In this document: positions 39,128 to 48,286 of the stretch, in pieces
Position numbering within the stretch: the first letter of the stretch is position 1
Layout of the letters: every line of letters starts with the position of its first letter
Origin: Pseudorhodobacter sp. E13
GTDB lineage: Bacteria; Pseudomonadota; Alphaproteobacteria; Rhodobacterales; Rhodobacteraceae
DNA: 49,624 bases
Assembly (NCBI RefSeq): GCF_003991405.1
Contig: NZ_RPEN01000142.1
Location: 1-49,624 of the forward strand
Direction of reading: 5' to 3'
Position numbers and translations under genes: made by a program
The notes under the pieces: model-generated
The model's input: only the letters and a program-made list of their open reading frames with translations
Databases searched by the model: none
What the model was told of the DNA's origin: nothing

Positions 39128-41392
39128 ATGAAATCAACATCTTCTGCTCTCACGCCGCGCAGGATCGCCGAGTTTTGCAAGAGCCGGTTCACGACGATCT
39201 TCACCGAAGGTGAGGTGCGCTTGCTCTATGGCTGCTTGGTCGACCTGCTCGAACGAGCCGAATACCCGCCCTATCGGGGCAGTGGGCTCGACCTGCAGTC
39301 CCTGTCTGCCATGCTCGACATCAATGTCGAGCGGCTCCGCGCCCATCGGGCGCACTTGCAGCCGATCTTCGATGCTGTGGCACGGGAAGTTTCGAATGTG
39401 GACTTGCGCCCGGCTCGCACGGCGAGCCGCTCAATGCGTTCCAAGGTCACCGTGCCTTCCGCGAACTCCGCCGCCGTTCCAGTGACCAGCAGCGAGAAGG
39501 TTCGCAAGAAGCCCGGCGTCCGCCCGAGAGCGATCGTCGAGTTTCCCGAGCCACTGGACACGACATGGAAGGACCCCGCGACCTTTGGCGAAGCCCTTCA
39601 ACTGCATGCCCGCCGTCATGACGAAACCATCTACCACCTTTACAACGCCGTGGTGAGACCCGAGGACGGCGTCAATCGCAGCACGCTGATCAGCTGGGGG
39701 CGCGGCAAGAAGGTACCGCGCGCCGCGATCAGCCTGGAAATTCTTGGGCGGATCGAACGGCGCTATCGGCTACGCGCAGGCTACTTCCTGAGCCTGTCCG
39801 GTACTCCGGATCGAGCACCAGGCGATTTTGATCTGGACGACATCTCCCAATCTGAGCGCCGGCGTTTGGCTTGGCACCTCCCCGAAGATTTCAACCGACG
39901 ATCAAGCCAGGAAAAGGCAGAAATGATGAACTGGGTCCGCACCGTGATCATAAGCGGGTCAACGGACTATCGCAGGTATCAGGCAGCGGCCATTCGCCAG
40001 CGCTATGCGGTTCGCTTCAGCTGTGCCTCGGGGCCGGTCCGCAAGTCTTCACCCGCACGGACGCCGGAAGAGTCTGGCATCGTCATCGCGCCCAAGCGCC
40101 TGAACGACGAGATGGCCGAATTCCTTCGCTTCAAGACGTCGACATTCGCTGCCTTCGGCATGCAGAGGAACGGGGTCTGGGGAACGGAGACAGCTTCCCA
40201 GAAGGTGGAGCATTTCGGGCTATGGTTCGGGGCGTTCGTGGCCCCACCCGAGAGCGAAGTACAGGGTCTCGGCGTCGATCCAAAACTTCTGACCTTTGCC
40301 ATGATGATCTTCCCCCAGGTTTGGGATTGGTACCTTCATTGGCGCGAGCGTCGTCGCGGCTTTTACACCAAATGGGAGATCGACCTGCTATCGATCGCTG
40401 CAGCGATTTGCCGAGAAGAGACCGGTTGGCTGCGTCAATCGCCCCGCATGGGGAGCAGCCTTCGGCCGATTGAGGGCTTGGTTACCGAGGCTGATATCAA
40501 CGCGGTGCAGTCGGATTGGCCCGCCGCCTGCGACCGCATGTACAAACACGCCCGTCGTCGGATCAAGGAGATCGACCGCGTTGCCCGCATTCATCGAGAC
40601 CCTTTCGAGCCCATCCTGCCGGTGCTCGAAGCGCCAAGTCCGGTCGGCGAGTACCGCAAGATCACCGAAGAAATCCTGCGGCGGATGCCAGACGAACGGC
40701 ACAACGCCCGTGCGGCGGCAGAAGCCGTCCGTGCTTTCCTGATGCTGCGTATCGGGCTTCACACGGGGCTGCGGCAGAAGAATTTGCGCGAACTAATGCT
40801 GTGCCGGCCAGGGACCTTGCCGACATCGGAGCGCAAACTGGAGGACCTGAAACGGGGCGAATTGCGTTGGAGCAGCCGCGACCAGGGTTGGGAAATCCTG
40901 ATCCCGTCGGTGGCATTCAAGAACGCCAACTCGTCGTTCTTCGGCTCAAAACCATTTCGCCTGATCCTTCCGGACCTCGGGCGACTTTACGAACTGATCG
41001 AAGCCTGGATCGAGCGCCATCGCGCTCGGCTTATCGGCGATGCGGCTGACCCGGGTACCTTCTTCGTCAAGACGGCGAAGATGACCAGCACCAATGCGGC
41101 CTACTGCCAGAACACGTTTTATGAGGCTTGGCGCACAGCGATACAGCGCTACGGCATCTATAACCCATGGACCAAGCGCGGCGCGATTGAAGGCCTGTTG
41201 CCGCACGGGCCGCACAATGTGCGGGACGTTCTGGCCACCCATATCCTGAAGCGCACCGGGTCCTACGAACAAGCGAGCTACGCCATTCAGGATACACCGG
41301 ATATGGTCGCGCAGCACTACGGTCGGTTCTTGCCGCAGGACAAATCCGAGATCGCGGCCCGGATCCTGAACCAGGTCTGGGAAGCGGCCTAG
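39128..41392 (+). CDS. large tyrosine recombinase-like protein
   Basis: A 754-residue protein. The C-terminal 200 residues carry tyrosine recombinase landmarks: Arg in LHTGLRQKNLRELML (R549), GPHNVRDVLATHIL (H696, R699) and the nucleophile candidate Y731 in QHYGRFLP. The usual His/Trp nine residues before the Tyr is not evident. The first 500 residues are long for an integrase and contain basic, HTH-like segments (YHLYNAVVRPEDGVNRSTLISWGRGKKVP). AGGATGG precedes the ATG. It stands alone without attachment sites, so it may act in plasmid maintenance and not in element movement. Confidence 0.75.
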   Translation: MKSTSSALTPRRIAEFCKSRFTTIFTEGEVRLLYGCLVDLLERAEYPPYRGSGLDLQSLSAMLDINVERLRAHRAHLQPIFDAVAREVSNVDLRPARTASRSMRSKVTVPSANSAAVPVTSSEKVRKKPGVRPRAIVEFPEPLDTTWKDPATFGEALQLHARRHDETIYHLYNAVVRPEDGVNRSTLISWGRGKKVPRAAISLEILGRIERRYRLRAGYFLSLSGTPDRAPGDFDLDDISQSERRRLAWHLPEDFNRRSSQEKAEMMNWVRTVIISGSTDYRRYQAAAIRQRYAVRFSCASGPVRKSSPARTPEESGIVIAPKRLNDEMAEFLRFKTSTFAAFGMQRNGVWGTETASQKVEHFGLWFGAFVAPPESEVQGLGVDPKLLTFAMMIFPQVWDWYLHWRERRRGFYTKWEIDLLSIAAAICREETGWLRQSPRMGSSLRPIEGLVTEADINAVQSDWPAACDRMYKHARRRIKEIDRVARIHRDPFEPILPVLEAPSPVGEYRKITEEILRRMPDERHNARAAAEAVRAFLMLRIGLHTGLRQKNLRELMLCRPGTLPTSERKLEDLKRGELRWSSRDQGWEILIPSVAFKNANSSFFGSKPFRLILPDLGRLYELIEAWIERHRARLIGDAADPGTFFVKTAKMTSTNAAYCQNTFYEAWRTAIQRYGIYNPWTKRGAIEGLLPHGPHNVRDVLATHILKRTGSYEQASYAIQDTPDMVAQHYGRFLPQDKSEIAARILNQVWEAA

Positions 41393-41414
41393 CCAGCTTC
41401 ATCATAAGGCGAGG

Positions 41415-41446
41415 ATGAGACCCCGATTCCAGAACCGGGGCCTCAT
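41415..41446. terminator. bidirectional terminator hairpin
   Basis: An 11-bp stem (ATGAGACCCCG / CGGGGCCTCAT, one mismatch) with a 10-base loop lies between two convergent genes, 23 bases after the recombinase stop. Confidence 0.7.
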
Positions 41447-41534
41447 CAGTTGTCTTGGAGTTTGTCCGACCCGCCGGATGAAAAAGCTGCTCGACCGAGA
41501 CTGCCCGAAGTGTTGGCGGTCCGACGCTCCGGCG

Positions 41535-42677
41535 CTACTGGTCTTTGTTCCTTTCTTCGACGATGCCGTGACTGCGATAGGCATCAAGCATCATGCGGGT
41601 ATAGTCGGCCGTGCTCTGGGTCACTGTGGCCAAACCGGGCCACGCGAACAGCGGATCCGACCACATAACTTCCAACTCCAGTTCGATCCCGAGCACTGCA
41701 GCCACGTCGATCGCGGCTGTCGGCTCCTTTTCTTCGGGCCAGTAGCGATCCTCGAAGGAAATAACGACGTCGAGATCGTCATCCACCCAGATTTCGGCAA
41801 GACCCGCGCCCATGCGCTCACTGGCATTGGTCGCATCCTCGAACAGGGCTGCCCGGATCAAATGGGTCACCTGGTCCTTGCTGAGATCAAGTCTTGGCCG
41901 CGGATCGACGATGGAGACGATAGGTTCCACCTCTTGCCCTTCGGCGCGAACTTGGACGGGCACTGGCTTTCCCTCGTTCGGCCCTAACCAGAACGCTTCT
42001 GGGAAAATGTTGATCGGTGATGCGCCGCAGCCCAGGCAATGCCAATGGCTTCCAGCGATCTGTCGTCCGGTGATTTCGGCATCGCAATGGAGGCAGTACC
42101 AGAGGTTCGATTCCTCCATCTCCAAGAACGGGTGGCGCACCTTTCCTTCCGCATCCGGTTTCGTGGCGCGACGTGGCCAATCGGCAAATCGTCGCGCCTT
42201 GACGCTCTGCATAAATTCCTCGGCAATCCCGATGGCTTCTTCGCGCAGCATTCGATCGTTCATCGGGCTGTTCTGGGACTGCTTGATGTCGATCTCGACC
42301 CGAGGGGCGGTCGAAGGGTTTTCTAGCAGGACGATCCGCCAACCATCGCCTTCCATGTGGACGTTACCAAACATTGTTTTCAGCGCGTATGGATGCCCCC
42401 GGACTTCTCCTCGAGTGACGGCATCGGGGCCCCCGAAGATATGGTCGAAGGTCGAACCCTCGTAGGAAGTGATCCGTTCCACGAAGGCCTTGATCGTGGC
42501 GACTTGTGCTTCGGAGGGAGCCCACTCTCCTTTGGCGCTACCCGTCAAGGCATTCCAATGGGGAAAGTCCAATCGTGCCGCAACAAAGTCGAGCGCTGCG
42601 TGCTGTGGTTGACCGGTCGCTCTGGCGTAACGCTTTGCCAGGAGTTTCAAGTTCTTAAGCTTATCGTTCTGTGTCAT
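41535..42677 (-). CDS. protein with N-terminal helical domain and zinc-ribbon-like motif, unknown function
   Basis: A 380-residue protein. The first 50 residues (LKNLKLLAKRYARATGQPQHAALDFVAARLDFPHWNALTG) resemble the short helical domain found at the start of several plasmid and phage proteins annotated as glyoxalase-related. A zinc-ribbon-like pattern, YCLHCDAEITG then HWHCLGCGAS, lies near residues 195-220. The C-terminal third is acidic. No enzyme motif is recognised. It converges with the large recombinase gene and is divergent from the DUF932 gene. Confidence 0.7.
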   Translation of the reverse strand: MTQNDKLKNLKLLAKRYARATGQPQHAALDFVAARLDFPHWNALTGSAKGEWAPSEAQVATIKAFVERITSYEGSTFDHIFGGPDAVTRGEVRGHPYALKTMFGNVHMEGDGWRIVLLENPSTAPRVEIDIKQSQNSPMNDRMLREEAIGIAEEFMQSVKARRFADWPRRATKPDAEGKVRHPFLEMEESNLWYCLHCDAEITGRQIAGSHWHCLGCGASPINIFPEAFWLGPNEGKPVPVQVRAEGQEVEPIVSIVDPRPRLDLSKDQVTHLIRAALFEDATNASERMGAGLAEIWVDDDLDVVISFEDRYWPEEKEPTAAIDVAAVLGIELELEVMWSDPLFAWPGLATVTQSTADYTRMMLDAYRSHGIVEERNKDQ

Positions 42678-42940
42678 GATCCATGTCCAAGCTGGATCCG
42701 ACTAGGTGCCCGCTGCTAATCAGACCCGCCTATGGCATGAAGTCTGCTGTTCGAAGTCAAAATCGCTGCAAAGCTTCGCGTGGCGGGCACACCGGCCTGC
42801 GAGAAAGGCCATATACAACGTCTGCCATTTTCGATTGCAGGTCAAGACCGATGCGTTGCGGGGTTGGAGCGCCTCTGGCTTTGCACCGTTTGCCCGAGAG
42901 AGTCCGAGTTGTGCCGGTTTCCCGGTGACGGGTTGAGGGC

Positions 42941-42972
42941 TGGGAGAGTGGCTCCTGGCGCCCGTCACGGAG
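42941..42972 (+). promoter_or_regulatory. leader hairpin B (DUF932 gene)
   Basis: TGGGAG / CTCCTG with loop AGTGG, then GGCGCCCGTC and GGAG, eight bases before the ATG at 42981. Compared with leader A, the C-to-T change is absorbed by a G-U pair, so the stem is kept. Confidence 0.7.
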
Positions 42973-42980
42973 GAATACCG

Positions 42981-44180
42981 ATGGGCGTTATAGAAGTTCT
43001 GGATCCGGTCGCGCCGACGCGTGCTGGTGGCTGGAAAGTGGATGTGAGCCGGGGTGAGCGGAACGGGCGGGTGTCGTCCGAATGGTTCAACCGGCCCGAT
43101 GATGAGCGGTATCTGTCGCTCGACGATCTCTGGGCCAATGTAAAGGGTCGGTCAGAGCGCAGCCGCAGCCGCGTGGTGCAGACGGCCGACATCCGCGTCG
43201 AAGCCGCGCGGGATAACCCCGAGCGGTTGCACCTGATGTTGCCGAAAGCGCATGAGCCGGTCGCGCCCACGCACTGGGCTTTTGGCCAGCTTGCCAGCAT
43301 CGTCGGTGCCCCGGCGTCCTACCTGCGGCAACTGCCCGCGCCGCTTGCGGGGATCAACCTGCAATACGGTCTGACCAACCACCGCGCCGAGCAGGTGAAG
43401 ACTTTCGAGACGGAAGACGGCCGCACGGAGCTGCGCGCGGTGACCGGCCCGGACTATGGCCGTATCCATGACCATGAGTTGGTCGAGGCGGTGCAGCGCA
43501 TCGCGGGCAATGGCACCGGAGACACGCGCTGGAAGGTGCCGGGGGTGCTCGACTGGTCGACCGGGGTCTACAACCCCGACGTCGAGATCAGCCGTGACAC
43601 GACCACGCTTTATGCCTCGGACCGCGACGTGTTCCTGTTTCTGGTCGATGATCGAAACCCGATCGAAGCGGGCAAGCTGCCGGATGGCTCGCCCGATCTC
43701 TACTTCCGGGGCTTCTACTGCTGGAACTCGGAGGTAGGCGCAAAGACCCTCGGCATGGCGAGCTTCTACCTGCGGGCGGTATGCCAGAACCGCAATCTCT
43801 GGGGCGTCGAGGATTTTCAGGAGATCAAGATCCGCCACTCGAAATACGCCGCCTCGCGTTTCGCACATGAGGCCGCCCCGGCGCTGACGCGGTTTGCCAA
43901 TTCCTCGCCGCATGGCTTCGTGAATGGCATCAAGGCGGCACGGCAGCAGATCGTGGCGCGGACGGACGAGGACCGGGATAACTTCCTGCGCAAGCGCGGC
44001 TTCTCGAAGGCTGAGTCAGGGAAGATCATCGAGAAGGTGCTGATGGAGGAAGGCCGCCCGCCCGAAAGCATTTTCGACTTCGTGCAGGGCATCACGCGGC
44101 TTGCGCGCGACAAGACCCAGCAGGATGCCCGTCTCGACATGGAAGGGCGCGCCAAGAAGCTCCTCGACCGGGTCGGCTGA
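42981..44180 (+). CDS. DUF932 plasmid/phage protein
   Basis: A 399-residue protein of the DUF932 family, common on plasmids and phages and of unknown activity. Family blocks: THWAFGQLASIVGAPASYLRQLP, LRAVTGPDYGRIHDHELVEAV, LYASDRDVFLFLVDD and ASFYLRAVCQNRNLWG. The start at 42981 follows GGAGGA; a longer frame upstream passes through the leader hairpin. It is followed by radC after a 125-base gap. Confidence 0.9.
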   Translation: MGVIEVLDPVAPTRAGGWKVDVSRGERNGRVSSEWFNRPDDERYLSLDDLWANVKGRSERSRSRVVQTADIRVEAARDNPERLHLMLPKAHEPVAPTHWAFGQLASIVGAPASYLRQLPAPLAGINLQYGLTNHRAEQVKTFETEDGRTELRAVTGPDYGRIHDHELVEAVQRIAGNGTGDTRWKVPGVLDWSTGVYNPDVEISRDTTTLYASDRDVFLFLVDDRNPIEAGKLPDGSPDLYFRGFYCWNSEVGAKTLGMASFYLRAVCQNRNLWGVEDFQEIKIRHSKYAASRFAHEAAPALTRFANSSPHGFVNGIKAARQQIVARTDEDRDNFLRKRGFSKAESGKIIEKVLMEEGRPPESIFDFVQGITRLARDKTQQDARLDMEGRAKKLLDRVG

Positions 44181-44305
44181 CGCCGGGCCCGACAACGCGG
44201 CCGCCTGCATCGGCGGCGGTCGCGCACTCCCCTTCCACATGCATGCCACTCGCCCCGCCCCGAGAGGGCAGGGGGTTTCGGTGCGCGCATTTCAGCGAGA
44301 TCCTC

Positions 44306-44746
44306 ATGACCCCCCAGGAAGAAACCGTCATCCTCGAGGCCCGCGACATCCTCGGTCGCTACCTGAGCCAAAACCCGGTCATCGGCAGCTGGCAGGCGCT
44401 GATGGACTATTGTGCTCTGACCGTCCGCGGTCCCATCGAGCGCTTCCACGTGCTCTACCTCGACCGAAAGAACCGCATCATCGCCGATGAGCTTTTGTCG
44501 ACCGGCACGGTCGATCACGTCCCGGTCTATCCGCGCGAGGTGATCAAGCGGGCGCTGATGCTGAACGCCAGCGCCCTGATCCTGATCCACAACCACCCGT
44601 CGGGCGATCCGACGCCGTCGGAGGCCGATCTCAGCATGACCAAGGAGATCCAGAAGGGGTGCAGGTATCTCGGCCTGACGCTGCACGACCACATCATCGT
44701 CGGCGCCGGGACGGAGCTGAGCCTACGAGCCTTGGGCAAGCTCTGA
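44306..44746 (+). CDS. radC: RadC family JAMM protein (short plasmid form)
   Basis: A 146-residue protein with the JAB/MPN metal motif HNHPSGDPTPSEAD near residues 93-106. Other RadC blocks are ERFHVLYLDRKNRI and ELLSTGTVDHVPVYPREVIKRAL. It lacks the N-terminal helix-hairpin-helix of chromosomal RadC, as is usual for plasmid copies. Its biochemical role is unsettled. Its leader does not show the hairpin seen before its neighbours. Confidence 0.92.
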   Translation: MTPQEETVILEARDILGRYLSQNPVIGSWQALMDYCALTVRGPIERFHVLYLDRKNRIIADELLSTGTVDHVPVYPREVIKRALMLNASALILIHNHPSGDPTPSEADLSMTKEIQKGCRYLGLTLHDHIIVGAGTELSLRALGKL

Positions 44747-44816
44747 GGGCCCATCGGACCCGTCACCGCTGCCCCTTCGAGGAAGAGGGCGGCGGTTTGG
44801 TCTTTGACGGATGAGG

Positions 44817-44846
44817 CGGGGAGAACGGCTTCCCGCGCCGTTGGAG
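44817..44846 (+). promoter_or_regulatory. leader hairpin C (44855 gene)
   Basis: CGGGGAG / CTTCCCG (one G-U pair) with loop AACGG, then CGCCGT and GGAG, eight bases before the ATG. The stem differs in sequence from leaders A and B but keeps pairing. Confidence 0.65.
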
Positions 44847-44854
44847 ATTTTCCC

Positions 44855-45373
44855 ATGTTCGACCTGCCATTGCCCATCCACCCGACCGCTTACGCGCGGG
44901 GCGTCCCGCCGCATTTTCCCTCGGGCGACACCGACCCCAACCACCTCTTCGCCCTGACCCTGTCGCGCCGCGCACCGGCTGATCTCATGTCGGGCCGCGC
45001 GGCTCCGCTCGTCCTCTCCCGTTTCGCGACGCTGGCCGGGGCCATGCAGGACGCGATCGACCATGCCGAGGGTATGGCCCGGGATGCCGCGCCCCAGTTT
45101 CTCGCGATCATCGACCGCGACGAGCGCCTTGTGCTGGCCGGGGCCGCCAGCGACCACGCTGTCGCCTGGTGCCACCCGGTGACGAGCGCGGCCGAGGCGC
45201 GCGGCGTGGTGACCGAGGCAAGCCAGCTGCGCGCGCAGGCGGGCCGTGCGGCTGCCTGGGGTGAGCCCGATCTCGCGCAGCGGCTGCGCCACCGCGCCGA
45301 TCTTCTGGATGCCCGGCTCGTCGACCCGCTCTGGCGCGCTTTCGCCGCCGGGGCGCTGCAGGTCGCTGCGTGA
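44855..45373 (+). CDS. plasmid module protein, unknown function
   Basis: A 172-residue soluble protein: IHPTAYARGVPPHFPSGDTDPNHLFALTLSRRAPADLMSG, then a helical Ala/Glu-rich region and QFLAIIDRDERLVLAGAASDHAVAWCHPV. No motif or family is recognised. The start follows GGAG and the shared leader. It lies between radC and the DUF6878 gene. Confidence 0.7.
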   Translation: MFDLPLPIHPTAYARGVPPHFPSGDTDPNHLFALTLSRRAPADLMSGRAAPLVLSRFATLAGAMQDAIDHAEGMARDAAPQFLAIIDRDERLVLAGAASDHAVAWCHPVTSAAEARGVVTEASQLRAQAGRAAAWGEPDLAQRLRHRADLLDARLVDPLWRAFAAGALQVAA

Positions 45374-45474
45374 GGCCCGAGAGACAGAGGAGGGCAGGGG
45401 GGATTGGGAGCTTGTCCGGGGGAGAGAGATCGCCCGGCCCGGCTCCGTTCCCTTCCCCTTACCGGAGACACCCG

Positions 45475-45966
45475 ATGAATCTGACTGAACCCACCCTCGC
45501 ACCGCCGATGGCACCCCCGACCGTCGACATGGCGCAGATCTTCGCGGTGCATGCCGAACGCACCGCCCGGATCGAAGCGCTGCGCCCTGGCAACAAGGAC
45601 CGCCTCTTCGATGGTCTTACGTCCGCCGGCATCACCCATGTCACCGTGACCTTCGACGGTGCCGGGGACAGTGGCCAGATCGAAAGCATCGGCGCTTGGT
45701 CCGGCGAGACTGCCGTCGATTTCCCTGCGACCGAGATCGCCTATGCCGCGCTGACCTGGGACGACCCCGAGGTCGAGATGCGGCAGCTCTCGCTGGAGGA
45801 TGTGGTCGAGCAACTCGCCTACGATTTCCTCTCCGATACCCATGGCGGTTGGGAAAACAACGACGGCGCCTACGGCGAGTTCTGCTTCGACGCCGCGGCC
45901 CGCTGCATCCACCTCGAGTTCAACGAACGCTTCACGTCGTCCGAACTCTACACCCATGATTTCTGA
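45475..45966 (+). CDS. DUF6878 family protein
   Basis: A 163-residue acidic protein. Recognisable family blocks are ALRPGNKDRLFDGLTSAGITHVTVTFDGAGDSGQIE and THGGWENNDGAYGEFCFD with LEFNERF near the end. The function is unknown. GGAG lies nine bases before the ATG; a related but longer leader (GGGGGAGA then GGCTCC) may belong to the same family as leaders A-C. The interrupted DUF6915 gene follows after 10 bases. Confidence 0.82.
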   Translation: MNLTEPTLAPPMAPPTVDMAQIFAVHAERTARIEALRPGNKDRLFDGLTSAGITHVTVTFDGAGDSGQIESIGAWSGETAVDFPATEIAYAALTWDDPEVEMRQLSLEDVVEQLAYDFLSDTHGGWENNDGAYGEFCFDAAARCIHLEFNERFTSSELYTHDF

Positions 45967-45976
45967 GGGGGCGGCG

Positions 45977-46066
45977 ATGGCACATCCCTATCACCACGCC
46001 CTGTCCTCGGTGAAGAAATGGGGCGGCACGGTCGAGGATTTCATCGGAGTGCATGCTTGGTTCGAT
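45977..46066 (+). pseudogene. DUF6915 gene, 5' part, interrupted
   Basis: The first 30 codons read MAHPYHHALSSVKKWGG then TVEDFIGVHAWFD, matching the start of DUF6915 proteins. After the codon at 46064 the frame enters the Tn554-like element. The missing continuation (DQSKEITADFRHRALRHHA) is found at 49459-49515 on the same strand, and joining the two at TCGA restores the frame exactly. Confidence 0.85.
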
Positions 46067-46067
46067 G

Positions 46068-46078
46068 TTATCCGGACA
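46068..46078 (+). repeat. terminal inverted repeat, left
   Basis: TTATCCGGACA, two bases inside the left TCGA copy. It pairs with the inverse repeat at 49446-49456 with one mismatch. Confidence 0.65.
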
Positions 46079-46135
46079 ATCAAGCTGTTTTTGTTCTCCG
46101 GGTCGGGGTTTGTCGTGGTTGTCCATAGGAGGGCC

Positions 46136-46184
46136 CCCGCCGCCCGCGTAGCGCGGATACGCGCGCAGCGGAGCGGGCGGCGGG
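46136..46184. other. GC-rich hairpin downstream of tnpB
   Basis: A perfect 12-bp stem, CCCGCCGCCCGC / GCGGGCGGCGGG, with a 25-base loop that itself contains GCGCGC. It sits between the tnpB stop and the left element end. No U-run is visible on either strand; it may serve as a transcription block or as a recombinase-related structure. Confidence 0.6.
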
Positions 46185-46198
46185 GAGGTACCTGTGGG

Positions 46199-48286
46199 CT
46201 ACCGCGACATTTTCCGTGCCGCTTCGACCGCCTGCCCGACCTCCTGGGCCGCGTCTGCGACTGGCTCGCCCAGTTCGACGAGAAGCTGCTCAATGCGGGA
46301 GGCTATTCCTGAATGCCGTTCGATCTCTCGCGTCCAACCCCGGCACCGCGCATCTTCTGTCAGATTGAGTTCGAGGCGATGGCGCGCCCGCAGCCTCGGT
46401 GCATAAGATCGGGTGGTGACGAATTTGGCGCAGTTCAGATAGAGGTCGCATTCACAGGGGCCTTCTTCCGGCAGCCGCAGACAATGACCGAGTTCGAGCT
46501 CGGTCTTCAGGAAGTTGCACTTCAGCCAATCGACCGTGCTCTGTGGAAGGCGCTGATTGCGGATGATCTCTGCCGCGGGTCCGGCGATCGGCGCATCAGG
46601 TTTCAACACGGCCTTATAGTCGGCAAGCACCGCTTCATCGCTGACACGGATATAGACCATCGACATGTGCGGGCTTTGATGCCCAAGCACGTCCATGATC
46701 GTCTGCATCCGCGCACCGCCTTCGGCGAGTTCCGTGCCGACCGTATGGCGGAAGCGATGTGCCGAGATGAGATTCTGCCCTTTTCCATCGACCAGGCCGA
46801 GTCGGTGAGAGATGTCTTTGAGTGGATAATTGAACAGGTAGTCGGGCGAGATCGCGACACCGCGGCGGTAGAAGAGCAACTTGACGTATTGGCCTGTTCT
46901 GGCATCCGGGACCGGGCGTTCGTCCGACTTTGCGCGCAGGGCAATCACCCTGCGAAGAGCGTCGGCAGCTTCAGGGTGAAGCGGCACGAGCCGTTCCCTG
47001 TAGGTCTTTCCCGCAGGAATGCGCAGCCGTGGCGTTCCGTCGGGATAGGCGTCCAGACAGTCGACGGGCAATCTTGCGATCTCTGTCCGACGGGCGCCGG
47101 ACCATCGCGCGATCAGAATCGCGGCGCGCTGGAAATCGCAGGAAAGCTTGCGGACCTCTTCCATCAGGGGGCCAAGCTGTTCGGCGGGGATATACCGAGG
47201 GAGCCGCTGCGGAAGGCGGGGAAGATCGCGCGTGTTCAGCACTGGTCGCGTAGGGAAATCTGGCCATTCCCAGGCCGCGCCCTCGCTGAGGAATTGCGCA
47301 ACATGAAGCGCACGGGATCTTTGGGCGGTAATCGACAATGGACGCTTGGTTCTGGCGCCGACTTGGCTCCTAAGATCGATTAGGAAGGCAGTCATCACCT
47401 CGGACGTGACATCGGCGAACTTTTCGATCTTTGGATCGTGGCGAACCAGGAAGTCGACAAATCGGCGGAGCGACACGGCGCAGTGGTCGACCGTCACTCT
47501 CGAAAGACTTGTGCGCTTTATCTCCAGCCAGCGCTCGACGAATACGCCCATGTCTGGCCTCGGATAGACGTACGGCCTTCGCTTGTCGGCACTCATGCGT
47601 GGCCGCGCGATGCCGTTGCCGAGGTGGTGCAGGACAAGCTGTGTCTGTCGGACATAGCGGTGCCAGTAATGGGCGGTCGTCTTGGCCTTCTGCAGGTCGT
47701 AGCCATGAAAGCGCTTCATCAGGGAAGACGCCGCATATGCAGAAATTGCATCGTTCAACGCCTCGAGGTCATCGGAGGTGACAAGTTCAGGCGAACGTAT
47801 GCCGGCATGAAGCGCAATTCGGGAAACCACCCAGATGGTCGACCCCTGTGGCGTCGTCTGGTGATACCCCATCGCCTTCTGGCGTTTGCGGAGATCCGGA
47901 ATGCCCAGATCGATGCCCAGCTGCTTTGCGAGTTGGGCGGCATACATGGGCGAAATCGACAGGAGGAACCCATAGTCGAGGCGGAGGCGGTCCGTGAAGG
48001 CGAGGTAGTAGAGATATTGCCGCGCCCAGAACGAGGCGGGGTGTTCAGGTGTGAAGGCGGACGTTCCGTGAAGTCGGCCGAGCCGAACCTCAAGCGGTTG
48101 TTCGCACCAAAGAGCGAGATCGGGAAAAGCGGCGACGAACTCTCGACGTTGAGCGATATACCGGTTCTTCATATTGCGGGTCATGTCGAGGCTGAGGATA
48201 AATGTGCGGTATTCCTCCTCCCCGCTATGCGACGGCGCGATGTCGGTCGGAAACGTCCGCAGGGCATCCGGCAAGGGATCTGTCAT
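46199..48286 (-). CDS. TnpB-like tyrosine recombinase
   Basis: A 695-residue protein. Recombinase residues: Arg in ARWSGARRTEIARL, HRFRHTVGTELAEGG, LGHQSPHMSMVYIRVSD with His and nucleophile Tyr. A Cys-rich region follows (LGHCLRLPEEGPCECDLYLNCAKF), typical of Tn554 TnpB, and the C-terminus is a helical stretch (IASRIEQLLVELGEPVADAAQEVGQAVEAARK). That tail might substitute for the missing TnpC, which is speculation. The start at 48286 overlaps the tnpA stop (ATGA). Confidence 0.88.
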   Translation of the reverse strand: MTDPLPDALRTFPTDIAPSHSGEEEYRTFILSLDMTRNMKNRYIAQRREFVAAFPDLALWCEQPLEVRLGRLHGTSAFTPEHPASFWARQYLYYLAFTDRLRLDYGFLLSISPMYAAQLAKQLGIDLGIPDLRKRQKAMGYHQTTPQGSTIWVVSRIALHAGIRSPELVTSDDLEALNDAISAYAASSLMKRFHGYDLQKAKTTAHYWHRYVRQTQLVLHHLGNGIARPRMSADKRRPYVYPRPDMGVFVERWLEIKRTSLSRVTVDHCAVSLRRFVDFLVRHDPKIEKFADVTSEVMTAFLIDLRSQVGARTKRPLSITAQRSRALHVAQFLSEGAAWEWPDFPTRPVLNTRDLPRLPQRLPRYIPAEQLGPLMEEVRKLSCDFQRAAILIARWSGARRTEIARLPVDCLDAYPDGTPRLRIPAGKTYRERLVPLHPEAADALRRVIALRAKSDERPVPDARTGQYVKLLFYRRGVAISPDYLFNYPLKDISHRLGLVDGKGQNLISAHRFRHTVGTELAEGGARMQTIMDVLGHQSPHMSMVYIRVSDEAVLADYKAVLKPDAPIAGPAAEIIRNQRLPQSTVDWLKCNFLKTELELGHCLRLPEEGPCECDLYLNCAKFVTTRSYAPRLRARHRLELNLTEDARCRGWTREIERHSGIASRIEQLLVELGEPVADAAQEVGQAVEAARKMSR

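Noticed and set aside
46136-46184. GC-rich hairpin considered as an intrinsic terminator
   Set aside because: There is no U-run on either side, so it is listed only as a hairpin.
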